This document shows positions 46,206 through 58,578 of a stretch of DNA of 64,000 nt, piece after piece. Below the pieces are notes generated by a model, which was not told where the DNA came from, did not search any database, and saw nothing but the letters and a program-made list of their open reading frames with translations. Source of the stretch: Isoetes taiwanensis (Eukaryota > Streptophyta > Lycopodiopsida > Isoetales > Isoetaceae); the NCBI GenBank assembly GCA_021234155.1, contig JAJEKV010000056.1, forward strand, positions 8,756,458-8,820,457, read 5' to 3'. Made by a program: the position numbers and the translations under genes. The first letter of the stretch is position 1. Each line of letters starts with the position of its first letter.

Positions 46206-47937
46206 TGGTATAGGCAATATTGGCTGGAATGTAACATCCTTTATATCACGATCTGGTGGCAAGTCTTGGTTACACGATAAAGTGCTTTTGGATGTCCCAT
46301 TCTTCACTTTCAATGTATGACAACAATATGTACAATTCTTCGTGGTTTTTGCACCTGAAGAGCTCATGTTAAGCATTGCCTTTTCTGTTTTTAAGTCAGA
46401 GGCTAAGTGAAAATTGACCAAAAAAGAACCAAAACCTTCAACGTGTAACTTCTCACCATTATGAAATACACTTATGAGTCTCGGAATATCAGTCTGGTCA
46501 AAAACCCACTTTAACACGGTGTAATTTTCTTTGCGCACCTGGAACATCCCTAACCACCATGTATGGTCCCCGGATTGAACAGAGAACCATTCGGCATCTC
46601 TCTTCTTTTTCTTCAATTGCCTTTGTTTCTCATAATCAGCTGAAAGTGCTTTGTTCATAAGAGTTAATGATACTCTTTCAAATTTTTTCTTGTGAGTCAG
46701 CTCCATCTCATCAAGTTTTAAGCAGATTTCTAATTTCCCATCAACATCACCCTCATGTAAATTATAATAAACAACCATAAATGCTAGAACCTTCTCTAAA
46801 TCAAACCAAACATTGTTACTTGCATTTAGCCCAATAATATCAGGCTCATCATTTGCCTTCTTACTTTTCGAAGACTTTAAAGACTTGGTTGGAATGCCTG
46901 ATTCTAGTGAGTGCATGCTGCCCAAGATATCATTAATTGTTGTGTTCTTTCTTGTCTTTACTTTTTGCATGCTATAAGGCCTTGGAATTATTACTTTCTT
47001 TGTGCCCATGGATTTTATGGCATCATAGAATGGTTTAAAAAGAAGCCTATAACCTTGCTGGCTGATTACAGCTGAATCACAAATGCCTTGCACCTCATCA
47101 ACATTCATTTTAGAATAGATCTCACCTATTACCATCTCAATTACATGCATCCTCAAGCTCACATTGCATGGTTCTTGTAACATCGCTATAATTTCATCCG
47201 GTGTTACTAACTTTTTCAGAACTTGACCCACTTTCTCTCGCATTATTCCCTTTTCCTTATTTGTGTGGAGCACTTGGCGCACTGCATAGATTCGTCTCTT
47301 AGCAGCTCCACATCTAAGATTCTTTAATTCTTGAATTGGCTTCATTCCTTTTTTTCTTTCACGAAGGCCAAGAGACGTCTTCTTTAACCTCTTCAACCTA
47401 CCATCCAATAAGCAAATCTGCTTCTTAAAGTTCTTAGTTTCAGATTTAAAATCAAATTTTCATGCTCCTCTTGTTTGATAACAAATTCCATAAGAGTCTT
47501 ATCCTGCTCCAACTGGAGATTCCTCCCTTGTAAATCGCTGAATTTATTTTGATTCTCCTTCATTTCCAATTTCAACTTTAAGATCTCTTCTTCCTTCCCT
47601 TGGATGCATAAATTTGCATTGTTAAGGTGAAATATCAATTGTGCACTGTACTGGACCATGCTTTCACAGTAACCGAGCAATCCTCTTTTTCCTTCACAAG
47701 CAAATATGACTAAACTTGAAACTGAAGTAAAGTTTGGATGCCTACCTGTTAGAGGATTGCATGGATAGAGCTCTCCCTTACACCATAGATTAGCATGTTT
47801 TGCACCAGCCATCCGAAGTAAATTTTCATCTACATCCTTGAGCAAGTTACCCCTGCGTTTATTGGTTGTCTGAGCATACTCATCTGAGTAGATTGATTCT
47901 AATTTGAGCCATTGCAAGCCAAACGAAAGTTTTAAAT
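46186..47937 (-). pseudogene. Transposon-like gene with coiled coil, frameshifted and truncated
   Basis: An upstream frame (47393-47937) probably starts at an acceptor (AGCTTCTTAG) and has a coiled coil of about 60 residues (EEEILKLKLEMKENQNKFSD). It passes with a one-base frameshift near 47400 into a 400-codon frame ending at 46152. The second frame contains SGDHTWWLGMFQVRKENYT, a segment around FLVNFHLASDLKTEKAML and a CTYCCH motif, a layout seen in several eukaryotic transposase-like families with a Cys pair between acidic blocks. It stops at PLERVHIC, where the acidic plus-strand ORF sequence begins, so the 3' end is missing. The exact superfamily is not recognised. Confidence 0.5.
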
Positions 47938-49400
47938 CTAAGAAGCTTCATATTTATATGCCTATTTCTAAATCCTGTGTGGGAAATGCCGTGATACTAC
48001 AGTTTGAAAATTCAAATTCAAATTTAAATTCAATCCTAGAACTTGAGATTCAAGCGCCAAATCGGTTTACCTTAGCGCGTTTCGGTAAGAGAGATGGCAT
48101 AAACAGAAAGGTGGAAATCTCCACTAATCGAGGAGAACACTGACTCCGGTTGCTGACATCACTGCTCGTGCACAAGGGAGTCGAGATCCCAAAAAAATTT
48201 TGCTATCAAGGTTTACATGGGAAAAAATATTTTGCTATCGAGGTTTACACGGGAAAATAGACACAGGCACATGTGAGATATTGGACTGGATTTTTCTCTT
48301 TCTACAATAATGGTTAGGGAGAGGATTAGAATATATGACGTGGATATCATATGAAAATTATTTTATTTTCCCTTAGGGGGACCATATGAGACCCCAAATT
48401 TTCTCTAATGGGCCTTCATATTCTGTTGTGATACACATTGACCTTCATTCCAAGATCTGGACCGTATATAGCGATCCTCATTTGTGGGGTATGCATGTAC
48501 AAGTTTTTATATATTGTATATTAAGGTTTGCGAAATACTATAAGGTTTAAGGGAATGTACTTAATGGTGTTAATTGTATACATGCTACATTTGCTACTTT
48601 TTCTCAGCTTATTTATTTTTTGCACTTGAAGATCACTATGCAGTACTAAAATGTCTTGGGTATTTGCTTGATGGCCCATGGTTTTGTCAATGTTGTATTG
48701 TTCATTTGAGCTTCTTTGCTGCAGATTGTTGAATATGTAAACTATATTAGCATTTATACATTGCATCTATCCTTGATTGACACATATAATCCTTCTTTAT
48801 TAAGATATACCTTAATGTATGCATTGAAACATATTCCATGCTAGGCGTAATTGTAAGTTAGAACCTGCGCCACTGGCATGATTAATAACTGAATAAGTTA
48901 GAGTAATAAAAGCAACAAAGGATGTACTCCGAAGTACATAACCGAACTCAACCTTAGTTTGCAGACTTTAGACTTCGAGTAGTGAAAGCAACAAAGCATG
49001 GACTCTGAACTGAAAAAGAACACGTAAATGAAAAGACTGAACTCTCAACCTTAATTGATAGCATTATAAATCCCGCTGGGGATTGTTCTATTAAGCTTGT
49101 CTTTTGACTCAAGCAAATAAGTTAAAGTTTATAAATATCAAACTTTGTATACAAGGGACCCTACAATGTAAAAATTCCAAGATCAATGGACAATACTACT
49201 TACCCGCTCTATATTGATTTCATACAGGAGCAACTCAAAAGTTAATCTAAAACCACACAAAATTATCTCACCATCACTGCAATAGAATACATCAGCACCA
49301 TGTTTAATACATCTCCATTAGATATTTATTATCATATATTTATTATGATGACCAAACAGAACTTATTGGCTGCAATAGAATGCCGCCAGTCATCATCTTA
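47938..49400. other. Intergenic DNA, no supported gene
   Basis: AT-rich sequence without a coding signal. A short imperfect direct duplication (TTTTGCTATCAAGGTTTACA / TTTTGCTATCGAGGTTTACA) lies at about 48200-48250. The last 300 bases are the 3' flank of the PLAT gene. Confidence 0.5.
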
Positions 49401-49408
49401 CATTGTAA

Positions 49409-50120
49409 TTAGGCGCAGCTTCCCACAACTGCTTTACTAGGCAAACCCGTCGTCGTACTGGAAGCACTAAGACGTTTTCCATAAACACCAAAGAACTCTG
49501 ATATGACAGTGCCATCAGAATCTTTCACTTTGACGCCAACACTCTCAAAAGACCAGAACGCCTTTGTGGAGCACTTAACTGTAGCAGCACAAACGTTCTG
49601 GAAACAGGGCTTGTTTGGGAATGTGAAAGTATCAATTTGCAAAGCCTCAAAATCATCAACACCAGGGTTGTCAAGGTTTGAGAAGTCTAGAAAAGAAGAA
49701 GATTGTGCATCATACACTCGCACACCTACTGTGCCATCAGTACCGTCATCCCCTGTTGCTATTCGTATCTCAATTGTGCAATCCCCTGTTGCCTGTGTCT
49801 GTTAGGCAAAGCCAGAGTAAAAAATCTTTAAGCATGTGATGCAGCATAAGAAAGCAAGAAAATAGAACAGAAGAAAATAAGTTATATGTTTTATATGTTA
49901 TATGCCATGGCTCTTTAGTGAAGAATCTTAAGTTAATGATGATGGAGATGCTGCATGAAATGAAATGAAATGAAAGACAATGGCTATTTACCTCAATCTT
50001 CTCATTTGCAAAAGTCGGCATAACAATATGTTCTTTGCTTGATCTTTGCGCAGCAATAGCTGCAACAAACAACAGGAGGAATATCAGTATGCTACTACCA
50101 GATAATGTTGATAATGCCAT
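49409..50120 (-). CDS. Secreted PLAT/LH2-domain protein
   Basis: Two exons, 49992-50120 and 49409-49798, joined in phase 0 (donor GAG-GTAAAT, acceptor CCTAACAG), give 172 aa. Residues 1-24 are a classical signal peptide with a hydrophobic core (ILIFLLLFVAAIA). The mature part matches a PLAT/LH2 beta-sandwich: CTIEIRIATGDDGTDGTVGV near residue 50, then FSNLDNPGVDDFEALQIDTF and, near the end, AFWSFESVGVKVKD, equivalent to the W-x-L/F-x-S/x-V-x-V strand. Four cysteines in the mature part suggest disulphides. Plant PLAT-only proteins (PLAT1/ATS3-like) enter the secretory pathway and are often stress- or embryo-expressed. The start ATG is the first in frame. No TATA box is obvious. The hAT-like MITE lies about 670 bases upstream. 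Confidence 0.82.
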
Positions 50121-50500
50121 ATTTCTCCCAACGGTGATGCAAATGAAGCGTTGATTGCATCTATTTGTCTTGTTCCATATGGATTGTGGACCTTAGATAA
50201 GGGATCCATGCATGCATAGACTTTTGGCACTTATTTGGCACGTCATGTTGACCTTTCTTTCAATGTCTAATGGCTCTATGTGTGAAGCGCCATGCGGTCC
50301 CCGCATTACTCCAGCAGGCAGATAATCTATATATTCACCATCCTTCTCTCTGCACGAAGAAAGAAGAAATGGTGGGTGCATCGAAGGCCTGCTCTACGCC
50401 TTCTAGTCTCTAGATCGACTTGTATCTCTAATCAGTTCCTAGTTAGTCGGTTACAGATTATACAAAGCCCCCACTCCTAGCACACCCAACGTGATCGATC

Positions 50501-50612
50501 CAATTTAACAATTCTTTGCACTATGTACCTTTTATAAAGGACCTTAGACTTTTGGCAATTTAACAATTCTTTGCACTATGTACCTTTTATAAAGGACCTT
50601 AGACTTTTGGCA
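50501..50612 (+). repeat. Tandem duplication, 55-bp unit
   Basis: Two essentially identical 55-base units starting CAATTTAACAATTCTTTGCA (50501 and 50556), followed by a partial third start (ATTTAACAATTC). They lie between the PLAT gene and the hAT-like MITE. Confidence 0.92.
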
Positions 50613-50789
50613 CATAGTGATTTAACAATTCAATTCATTATGAGATGGAAATATGTTTACCCTTGCTTTGGTAAACCCTTCACTGTACCGCCCTTCCTGC
50701 AGAATCACCAACTCAACCATTCCTTTTGAGGGAATTAGAGAATAGTTCCATCGTGAGGAAAAAAAAAGTTGGTGATTGCGTCTAGCAGA

Positions 50790-51350
50790 TAGGGATAGGT
50801 CCAATACTTCGCACACTATATGCAATATGTATTATTCATATGATACGGCACAAATTTGCCGTATAAAGCGTAAAAAATATAGCAAAAAGAATTCTGGCAT
50901 CAGAAGATCTTCGAGTACGTGAAAGGAACTAAAGTGCGTACTCGAAAGTTTTTTCGCGTACGCGAAACAACAAAAATCGCATTACACAAAAAAAAGGAGA
51001 AAAAAAAAGGGAATCCACGTACGCGCTTTATACTGTTTCGCGTACGTGGAAAAAAAAGGATTTTTTTTTTCGCATACAAATTTGAAATTAGAATATTGCG
51101 TATGCGAAACCTTCTAAACTGCGTACCCGAAAGTATATAGCGCGTACGCGGAGAAAAGAAAAAGAAATAAATAATTTTTTTTTTCCCGTACGCGATTTTC
51201 ACTATTTTGCGTAAGGTTTTGCGTACACAAAAATTTTTTTTACGGCTGGCGAGGGAAAAATACGTGAAATACATTTTAAATAATAAAATATATATTTTTT
51301 AACTTTATACGTCGAAATTTTTAATTTCGTACGTACAGAACCTATCCCTG
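50790..51350. mobile_element. hAT-like MITE with internal CGTACG palindrome array
   Basis: A 561-bp element with short terminal inverted repeats (TAGGGATAGGT at the left, CAGGGATAGGTTC read from the right) and an 8-bp target-site duplication that matches at seven positions (CTAGCAGA 50782-50789, CTAGCAAA 51351-51358). These are the hallmarks of hAT elements. There is no transposase frame. The interior carries about ten imperfect palindromes built on TTTCGCGTACGCGAAA at 20-50-bp spacing (50911, 50934, 50951, 51015, 51036, 51069, 51096, 51119, 51140, 51185, 51217). The apparent 124-codon frame across it only reflects these repeats. Confidence 0.7.
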
Positions 51351-51358
51351 CTAGCAAA

Positions 51359-54300
51359 ATATCTGGAAGATTATTCTGTTCAGTGGAATATGCCACTGGA
51401 GCTTCAATGGGGGATAGTATTCTGGTGGGTGATTCTCCTAGCCATCCAAATAATACCTTCCAGCAGAATCACAACGAATAAATACCTCCAGACCAAGGTA
51501 ATTTTTTAACCTCCCTACATAATTTGAAAATATATTTTCGGAGCTGTCGCTGCCCTACGTAACCCCCCGTGTGAATATGCACCCAAACCAAACGGGGTTT
51601 AAGGGGGATTTTACTTTAAATGTGTAAAATGCAATGGTTTGTGTTAATAATGTTAATGGTAGTTGTGTGTTGATTGTTATATTAAAAAAAAAATTGGGCC
51701 CTTCGGACCCTAACAAAAGCAAACGTAGATAAACTTTAAGCTCCTAAATCGTTAAACAACCTACTCGTATGAGCAGCAGTTTAGTAAAACTAATGGCAAC
51801 GACATTTGCCATTACTTGGGGCTTGTGCTGTTAGTCCCAATTTGCTAGAAGAGCCACTTGGAAAAATATGAAGCGCAACAAAATTGGAACCAAGTATATA
51901 TATGTATAATCCATAATTTTAACAAATGACAAAATATATTCTCCAGCCATCGCCATTGGGCTGCAACCAAATATTCTAATCTAATACACCATATAAGTAG
52001 TTTTTTAATTTATGAAACAATCAAACCTACGGCGCTTCAATGGGATAATGTTCTGGAAAGGTTTACTTGCAACTGGAATTGTCCATTCACACACAAACGG
52101 GAGGAGACATTACAATCAGATTTTCTGTGCCTTAGAAGCCTCGTCAAGCTTGAAGAATGAATAAGAACAACCCAAAGATGTCTCTGGATTGGGCAGCACA
52201 AAACTTTTATGAGTGGTCCAAAGCGTACAAGAAATTTATTAGCTCCTATGAAAGTTGCAATAAAAATTTGTTACCTTCATTTCAAAGACTGCTCTGATGA
52301 TGTGTATGTGGGTAGGATTGGATTTTCAACCTCCCTTTCTCTCCTTGAGCTATTGATTCATGTTTCCCTGAACCGCTTGCAACAAGAGAACATCTTCAAC
52401 TGCGGCAACCTGCAAGTCTGGTAATTTCGAAAGCTGTTGTTCTGCTGACAACTTGCACAAAGCGAAAGATATCCTCCACTAAGACCTCAACTGTAGTCTC
52501 CTGCTTCAGACAATTGGTTCCTAGTTTCTAAATGATTAACTCCAATAGATCAAGCGTGCTTATTAAAAATGGATGCGGTATGGTCCGTGGCCTATCAAAG
52601 TAAACATCAATAGAAACTACGTATAAAAATTCGTTTGATGTTTTCCATCCATCAGATGGTCTTTGAAGAGTGGACCAGCACCAGCAGGCCAAGTCCCAAC
52701 CCATAGCTTGAGAAAACAAGATTCCTTTGTGTTAAAATGCTTAATGCTATCCCAGGAATTTAGTAATGTAGATAGAATATCCTTTTTATGCTGTCAAGGT
52801 TTCCAAATACTTGAAACTGCAACATCTAAATACCAGATCCCAAGCATTGAGTTTATTTCACCTGATGAGAAATTGTAAACCTAACAGGTCGTGGTTAAGA
52901 AACTGCAAATTCTCTAAATATATGACATTATCAATAATAATATTGAAAACTTTTTTTCCCGCCTAATCCTGTTAGTAAGATTAGAGTTTCACAATGAATT
53001 TTCTGGCTTATGCTCTGAATCATCTGTTTGCAATCCAGCGCTTTCCTTCGCATTGCAAAATAAATTGACGATATTTCTGAAGCACCATAGAGCATTGTAT
53101 TTCTCGGTAATACCACATACCTGGTGTGTTCAGCTTGCACCACTCACACTATCATTTATGAATCCCAAATGTGCCCTGAACTCATCCTTCGCTTTGCCGT
53201 GGAATTTTTTTTCCCATTTCTGAGGTAGTACTGCCACCTCAAAACCTTACTTCATTTAAGACAGCCACTGTTATACATTGACTTGTACACCCACCTACTT
53301 AGTGTTTATAAAATAATAACAGTATAAAGGGAAAGTGCTTTCTAATTGTGCATGTTCCAGTTTTCTAAGAGCTTATGAAGATTCTTTCTTAGATTATCCC
53401 TAAATTTTATGATATTCCTTTAGATTTCAGTCAGATGTTAATATTTTTTAGGGACTTGTTAAAGCTACTATTCTTAGCAACTTTTATTTTAAGTTGAGAT
53501 TAAGGTTCGTAGTTCTTGTAGTTCTATGATACGAGAAGGAGGATATAATGAAAGTTCATGGTTTGTGAACTATAATGTGGTTTTGTAATAGTGCACAGAG
53601 GCATCTCGTAGTTCTATGACGCGAGAAGGATGTAACAAAAGTTCATGGTCTGTCAATTGTAATCTTGTTTTATAGTAATGCATGGAGGTACAATGTTTGC
53701 TTAAAGGTATTAGGATGCGCATTTGGAGCTTTTGGATAGAAGGATAATATGGATGTGTATATAATGCTGGTGATGGTTATCAGATGTTCATATAGTTTTC
53801 ACAATGTAGAGTTTGTTTTCACATGTGATTGCTATAAAGAAATACGTGAAAGAATGGATGATGCACCTTTGCATTTCTGCTAGTGAGGCGAGTGTAAGGG
53901 TGGATTGGTGAATGATGAACTTTTGATAGTTTAGCTTGTAAAAGTTGTAGTTGTTGGGTAGGAATTAAGGTTGGTACTTGTTCTAATTCTATTTCTTTAA
54001 ATGTATTAGGAGAAAATAATCGTTTGCTTTTGAAGATTGTAAAAATTCAAACATTGAACAAACAATTACTCCATTTCTAGAGTGTAGGTTTGGGTTGAGG
54101 CATAGGTAGAATAAAGATTGTTTGGAGTTAGTCGCCCCTTAGATCCATTGAGATAGTAGATAGTGGCAAGGTCTTAACAGTTGAGAATTTGTGTGTTATT
54201 TCATAAATTCATATGCATGTTGTTTCTTTTTGTAAATTCTTATGCATGTTATTGAAGATAGAAATCAATTAAATTTTGCAATAAACGGTGTATGATGCAT

Positions 54301-55370
54301 GTGATTGTTGGGAACATTAGTTAATGTCCAGGACAATATTCATGCCACTAGTCAATGTCTATTAAGAATTATAACTATACTTTCACACTATCTATTTTTA
54401 AACATTAACGATTCTATGGTGCGAACGTAATGTATATAGGATGTAGCATGGGGGCATGTAGTTAGGTTTTTCTAGTTGCAATTCAGATGGATATATGTGG
54501 ATAGACTAACCATAGATTAGGATGGAAGCATGTACCTGTGTTTGTTTAGTTGTAATGTAAATGGATGGATAGACCAGTTATAGGTTGACATTAGCATGCA
54601 AGCATGTATGTGCCTGAGCCAAACATTGCAATGATTGGTGTTGCTCTAAGGTTGCAATGATTGGTGTTGTTTGTTAGAAGGTTGTACTTGTGAGGAGGAG
54701 ATAGGTAGTAATTGATGTGGTAGAAAAATGCACATTGATTCCACCAGGTAGAAAACTGTATAGCTTCACTTTATTGCGAGTAGTTCATGTGTATGACGTG
54801 AGTTACTTGGCCAACTTGAAATAATATTGATGCAATGCCAAAGGAAGCAACAATAATAATCAAATGTGTTTCTAGGAACCCAAGGTGATAATCCAAACGT
54901 TCTAACACAATTGTAGAAGTGGATAGACATGTTAAAATAGTCATGATAATTTGCCATTGATTAATAACATTATTTGTATTACATGATTGCATGTTCAAAA
55001 AAATTTGAAGCTATGGTGCTCAACAATGCTTCAGGCATAACGATGCTTCGGGCATGTCCGTATAGGAACCTTTGATATTCAGAGTTGTCATCTGAATGCC
55101 GTATAATTTAATATAAGTCATAGCAACCAAGACGATGACAACAATAGACAGGATATCATGGGATGTTTAACAAATACGTGCAAGTAATGTGGTATTAGTT
55201 CAATTGTGAAGCATCATAGCGAGGTGTAAATGAAGCAATTTTTATGACGTCATTGAAGTGTGAATCAACAAACTGTATTGCTTCAAAATCAAACAACCAT
55301 GCTATGCTATAGGCAATTCATATTAGACAATTTGGTTTTACAAAACTTGTTAGGTCTAAGCTACATACAT
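51359..55370. other. AT-rich intergenic DNA, no supported gene
   Basis: No assignable gene. A minus-strand stretch at about 52640-52870 is protein-like (EINSMLGIWYLDVA, LKLWVGTWPAGAGPLFKD) with one stop, and may be a decayed transposon or gene remnant. Around 53519-53690 an 88-bp unit (GTAGTTCTATGA followed by CGAGAAGGA) is tandemly duplicated with divergence, and similar diverged duplications occur near 54430-54620. Confidence 0.45.
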
Positions 55371-55378
55371 TACTTTCG

Positions 55379-55432
55379 ATATTTAAGCATGCCTTAGAAT
55401 CTGGCATATTTAAGCATGCCTTAGAATCTGGC
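55379..55432 (+). repeat. Exact tandem duplication, 27-bp unit
   Basis: The 27-base unit ATATTTAAGCATGCCTTAGA plus ATCTGGC occurs twice without change. Confidence 0.92.
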
Positions 55433-56421
55433 ATCCCCTGTCATCGCCACCTTTAAGCACATCAGTTAAAAATGATGGGCCTATATCAATGCTAATGCCC
55501 TGTTCTAGATTTCTAGATTACTGAATGCTTGCATCTAAGCCACTTGTAAACATGGAAAGTTCCCTACCACCTAGCAATGGAGGCATGACTTTTCAAGCTC
55601 GCACATTTCCGGTCACAAAGAAAGTAGATAGTTCTTCTAGATTGCCCAACTTTTAATCCTATTCCAGTCACAAAGAAAGTAGATTAGATATGATTCATGT
55701 ACAATGACAATGTATACGCATTTTTCAGATGTTCCCATTTTATATGCACGACACATAGAGAAGCCATTTAATCAAGTGCACGATAATGCATAAAAAGCAT
55801 TTAAATTTGAAGCACAAAGAATCAAAAGCCCCATTCCCAAAAATGTCTGCATTGAGAACCTTTACAAAGCAGGAACATGAACCTGTAAAGGCAGAAGATA
55901 AAAGAAGCTTTATCATTTCCTTACAACCTCTAAAATTTTCATATTTCACATTTCACGAAGAGGCTGGCACGTTACTCATATAAAACTTTATGAGATAGAA
56001 CTGTTTTTGGGCATAACTTGCAAACCAAAACTCTATTTCTCTAGCAAGAGTATCCATTGGAAAGCCTCCAATGAGATCTAAAGATAATTCTAGGCATAAG
56101 TTTTTTAAATTCTTAGTGTAAAGATGTCAAAAAATGACAAAAAGCACTTGCTGTCCAAGTTTCAAAGCACAGTATATAAGGGACATAACTCCAAAAAGAA
56201 AGCTCTATTTTTTATGCATGAGCATTCGTTGGAGAGCTTAGTGAATGTTCTACAAAAACATTTAGGTGCATGTTTCTCAGATTCATAGTTTAAATGGGTC
56301 AAATAAAGCAAGACATATCTGCTACCGCAAAAAAAGTTTACATATTTTTTATTGCTAGATGTCTCTATGGACGTAGAATGAATCTAGATATGAAGTCAAA
56401 TAAATACCATTTGTAGATAAT
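55433..56421. other. Intergenic DNA, no supported gene
   Basis: AT-rich. One 18-base word (GTCACAAAGAAAGTAGAT) is repeated about 50 bases apart near 55613 and 55664. No coding signal. Confidence 0.5.
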
Positions 56422-56760
56422 AGACAGACATAGGAATTCACCTAGACGAGCATACTGTGTCTATGATGATCGATGTAAATATAAGAGATAAACAGTGTAG
56501 CTTAAACATGGCGTGCTGGCAAGCAGTAACAGATAGGTACATTGGTTCATATGTCTACTATATTCAGGAAATTAGGATATTCAGGTATATTAGGATGTAA
56601 TATAAAGACAGACATAGGAATTCAGGTAGACGAGCATACTGTGTCTATGATGATCGATATAAATATAAGAGATAAACAGTGTAGCCTAAACATGGCGTGC
56701 TGGCAAGCAGTAACAGATAGGTACATTGGTTCATCTGTCTACTATATTCAGGGAATTAAT
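56422..56760 (+). repeat. Tandem duplication, 184-bp unit
   Basis: Two copies starting AGACAGACATAGGAATTCA at 56422 and 56606, differing at only a few positions. They lie just downstream of the minus-strand spliced gene's stop codon. Confidence 0.92.
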
Positions 56761-56817
56761 GCAAAGAATGCAATAAAGAAGACCATCTAGAAGATAAGGC
56801 AGAGCAAAAAACAATTT

Positions 56818-57960
56818 CTAGTAAATGCCATCACCTAGTATAACCACCATACAGCGAAATTCAACCTTGGGCAAATCAACATTGATAATTCTACAGTCTT
56901 GAAAACCAAAAGACAAAGCAAACTCTTACCTGATCCACTTGAAGCACTGTACAGACAGATTTGGTAGCTAATTTTATGGCCCAAAACCTGATGTATGGCA
57001 TGGGAATTAGTGAGACGTACAAAGTTAAAAGAAGGCTTGTTAACGAAATGCACTTTGTCAGAAATAAATCCCAGATATCTTCTGGACAACACCAGTTTTA
57101 CTATTTCCAGCTGCATGTGCTGCATACAGTGAAGAAATTACGTCTGTTGAGTTAAGACCAGCATTTTCAGCTAAGGTACCAGGCACAACTTCAAGACTTT
57201 GAGCAAACTTTGCTATAGCAAACTAATCCAGCCTGTTCAAACATCCACCAGTCACATATTGCTGGCCAACATGACTTTTCCTGAAGCAAATTCTAGCCCA
57301 CCTAGTCTCTTTACTACCAATCTGCAATATTCATAACTTATGACAATGTACCTGATGCATAAAAACCAAGCAAGAAATTTACCTTGTCTCCATTGCATAA
57401 ACGCTGCAGAGAGGTTCTTATTGGCCTCAGTCTGATATATTGGAACAAAATCGCCATCCTGCCTTAGTCCTGATATTGTTAGAAAGAGATCCTCAGGAAA
57501 CATACACAGTAAAGCTAACTCTTTGATCTGAAACAAACGGTTTTTTGAAACAACAATCTCAATATAATGAAAAAAAACTTGGCCCTCTGCTCTGTATCAC
57601 TCATGTAAACACATGGAGTTCTCTTACAGTCTTTCTAAGGGAGTTTTTCGTGTCTATTTCGGAGCAACGAAGGACCAGGCCTTAATGATAGCGTCAGACA
57701 TTGTCCATGACTGGTAATCACCTAGAGTTGTTCAATGGAGATCAAAATGTTGTCAGTAGAGCCTGAATGTTGCTTTCTAAATCAAAATTTTAACCACGAA
57801 CTTACCTTCGAAAGAAGGCATTCAGCTTCAAGCGCAAATCCGGCAATGAGGACGAAGATCGATCCAAGGATATACAAAATTCGCTGATCCAGAGGTAGAT
57901 CTTTGGGGAAAGGAGGCGAGAAAGAACAGAGCGCCGGAGTCAGAGAAAGAAATTTGACCT
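56818..57960 (-). CDS. Unknown spliced gene with membrane segment and 17-bp microexon
   Basis: Four exons fit in phase with consensus splice sites. The first ends at 57806 (GAAG-GTAAGT). The second is 57383-57527 (acceptor TTTGTTTCAG, donor AAG-GTAAAT). The third is a 17-base microexon, 56930-56946 (acceptor TCTGTACAG, donor CAG-GTAAGA). The last is 56818-56865, ending in TAG. The product contains a probable transmembrane helix (ILYILGSIFVLIAGFALEA) in exon 1, then a soluble segment (LRQDGDFVPIYQTEANKNLS) and the short tail VEFRCMVVILGDGIY. The 5' end is unresolved: the exon-1 frame is open to beyond 58000 without an ATG, so another exon or an alternative start must exist. I do not recognise the family. 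The phase agreement over three introns is the main evidence that the gene is real. Confidence 0.6.
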
Positions 57961-58330
57961 TGGGACCCAAGGGGCCGTTTCGCCAAGGAAGGGTTTTGAT
58001 AGTGCCGCAATGGGCCTGGAATCGGCCATAGCCAGACCATGAGCAAAGAAAGGGTAAAGATGAGAGAATTCGGGGGCTGGGTCCATCCACTAAACACGTC
58101 CTGCTGAGCCGAAATCCACTGCAGGCAGGTACATAGCAATACGCCAATCCGCCAATCTTCCAAACCTCCCGCACAGCCGGAATCGCGAGCAAGCACGTCT
58201 TCTGCAAAATCCAATCGGAGAGGGAAAAATGAGGGCCCAACCGATCAGAGCCGTCCAATATGCCACGTGGTAATTCAGAAGGCCAAGATGGCCCCAATTA
58301 TCAGCGATCAGGGAGTTATAGTTATAGATG

Positions 58331-58438
58331 AAGGGGATAAACACCCCTGAGAGCCCATTACCTCAGATAAACTGGTGAGCCCGGAGGGGCGAGCCAGTTT
58401 ATCTGGGGTAATGGGCGAGCAGGGGTGTTTATCCCCTT
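58331..58438. repeat. 108-bp near-perfect hairpin (foldback)
   Basis: Arms of about 53 bases on either side of 58384/58385 pair with only five mismatches and two G-T pairs. They start AAGGGGATAAACACCCCTG and end CAGGGGTGTTTATCCCCTT, with CCAGTTTATCTGGGGTAATG near the loop. No TIR-type target duplication was confirmed. It could be a small foldback/MITE element or a small-RNA precursor. Confidence 0.85.
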
Positions 58439-58472
58439 TAACCGGGCAGGCAAGCTGCCTCATCCATTGCTG

Positions 58473-58578
58473 GATTATCAGAGGTTCGGGCAGCAGATGG
58501 GTTATCAGAGGTTTGGGAGGCTGCACAGCTCGATTATCAGAGGTTCGGGGCTGTCCAGATCGATTATCATAGGTTCGG
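58473..58578 (+). repeat. Four copies of GATTATCAGAGGTTCGG
   Basis: The 17-base motif occurs at 58473, 58500, 58532 and 58562 with one or no changes, spaced 27-32 bases. It lies 35 bases beyond the 108-bp hairpin and may belong to the same element. Confidence 0.88.

Noticed and set aside
50900-51274. 124-codon minus-strand frame rich in Phe, Lys and Arg
   Set aside because: It only translates the palindromes and poly-A/T runs of the hAT-like MITE.
57782-58344. Three overlapping minus-strand frames with conflicting translations
   Set aside because: Only the frame that splices in phase at 57806 was used for the gene; the other two lead nowhere.
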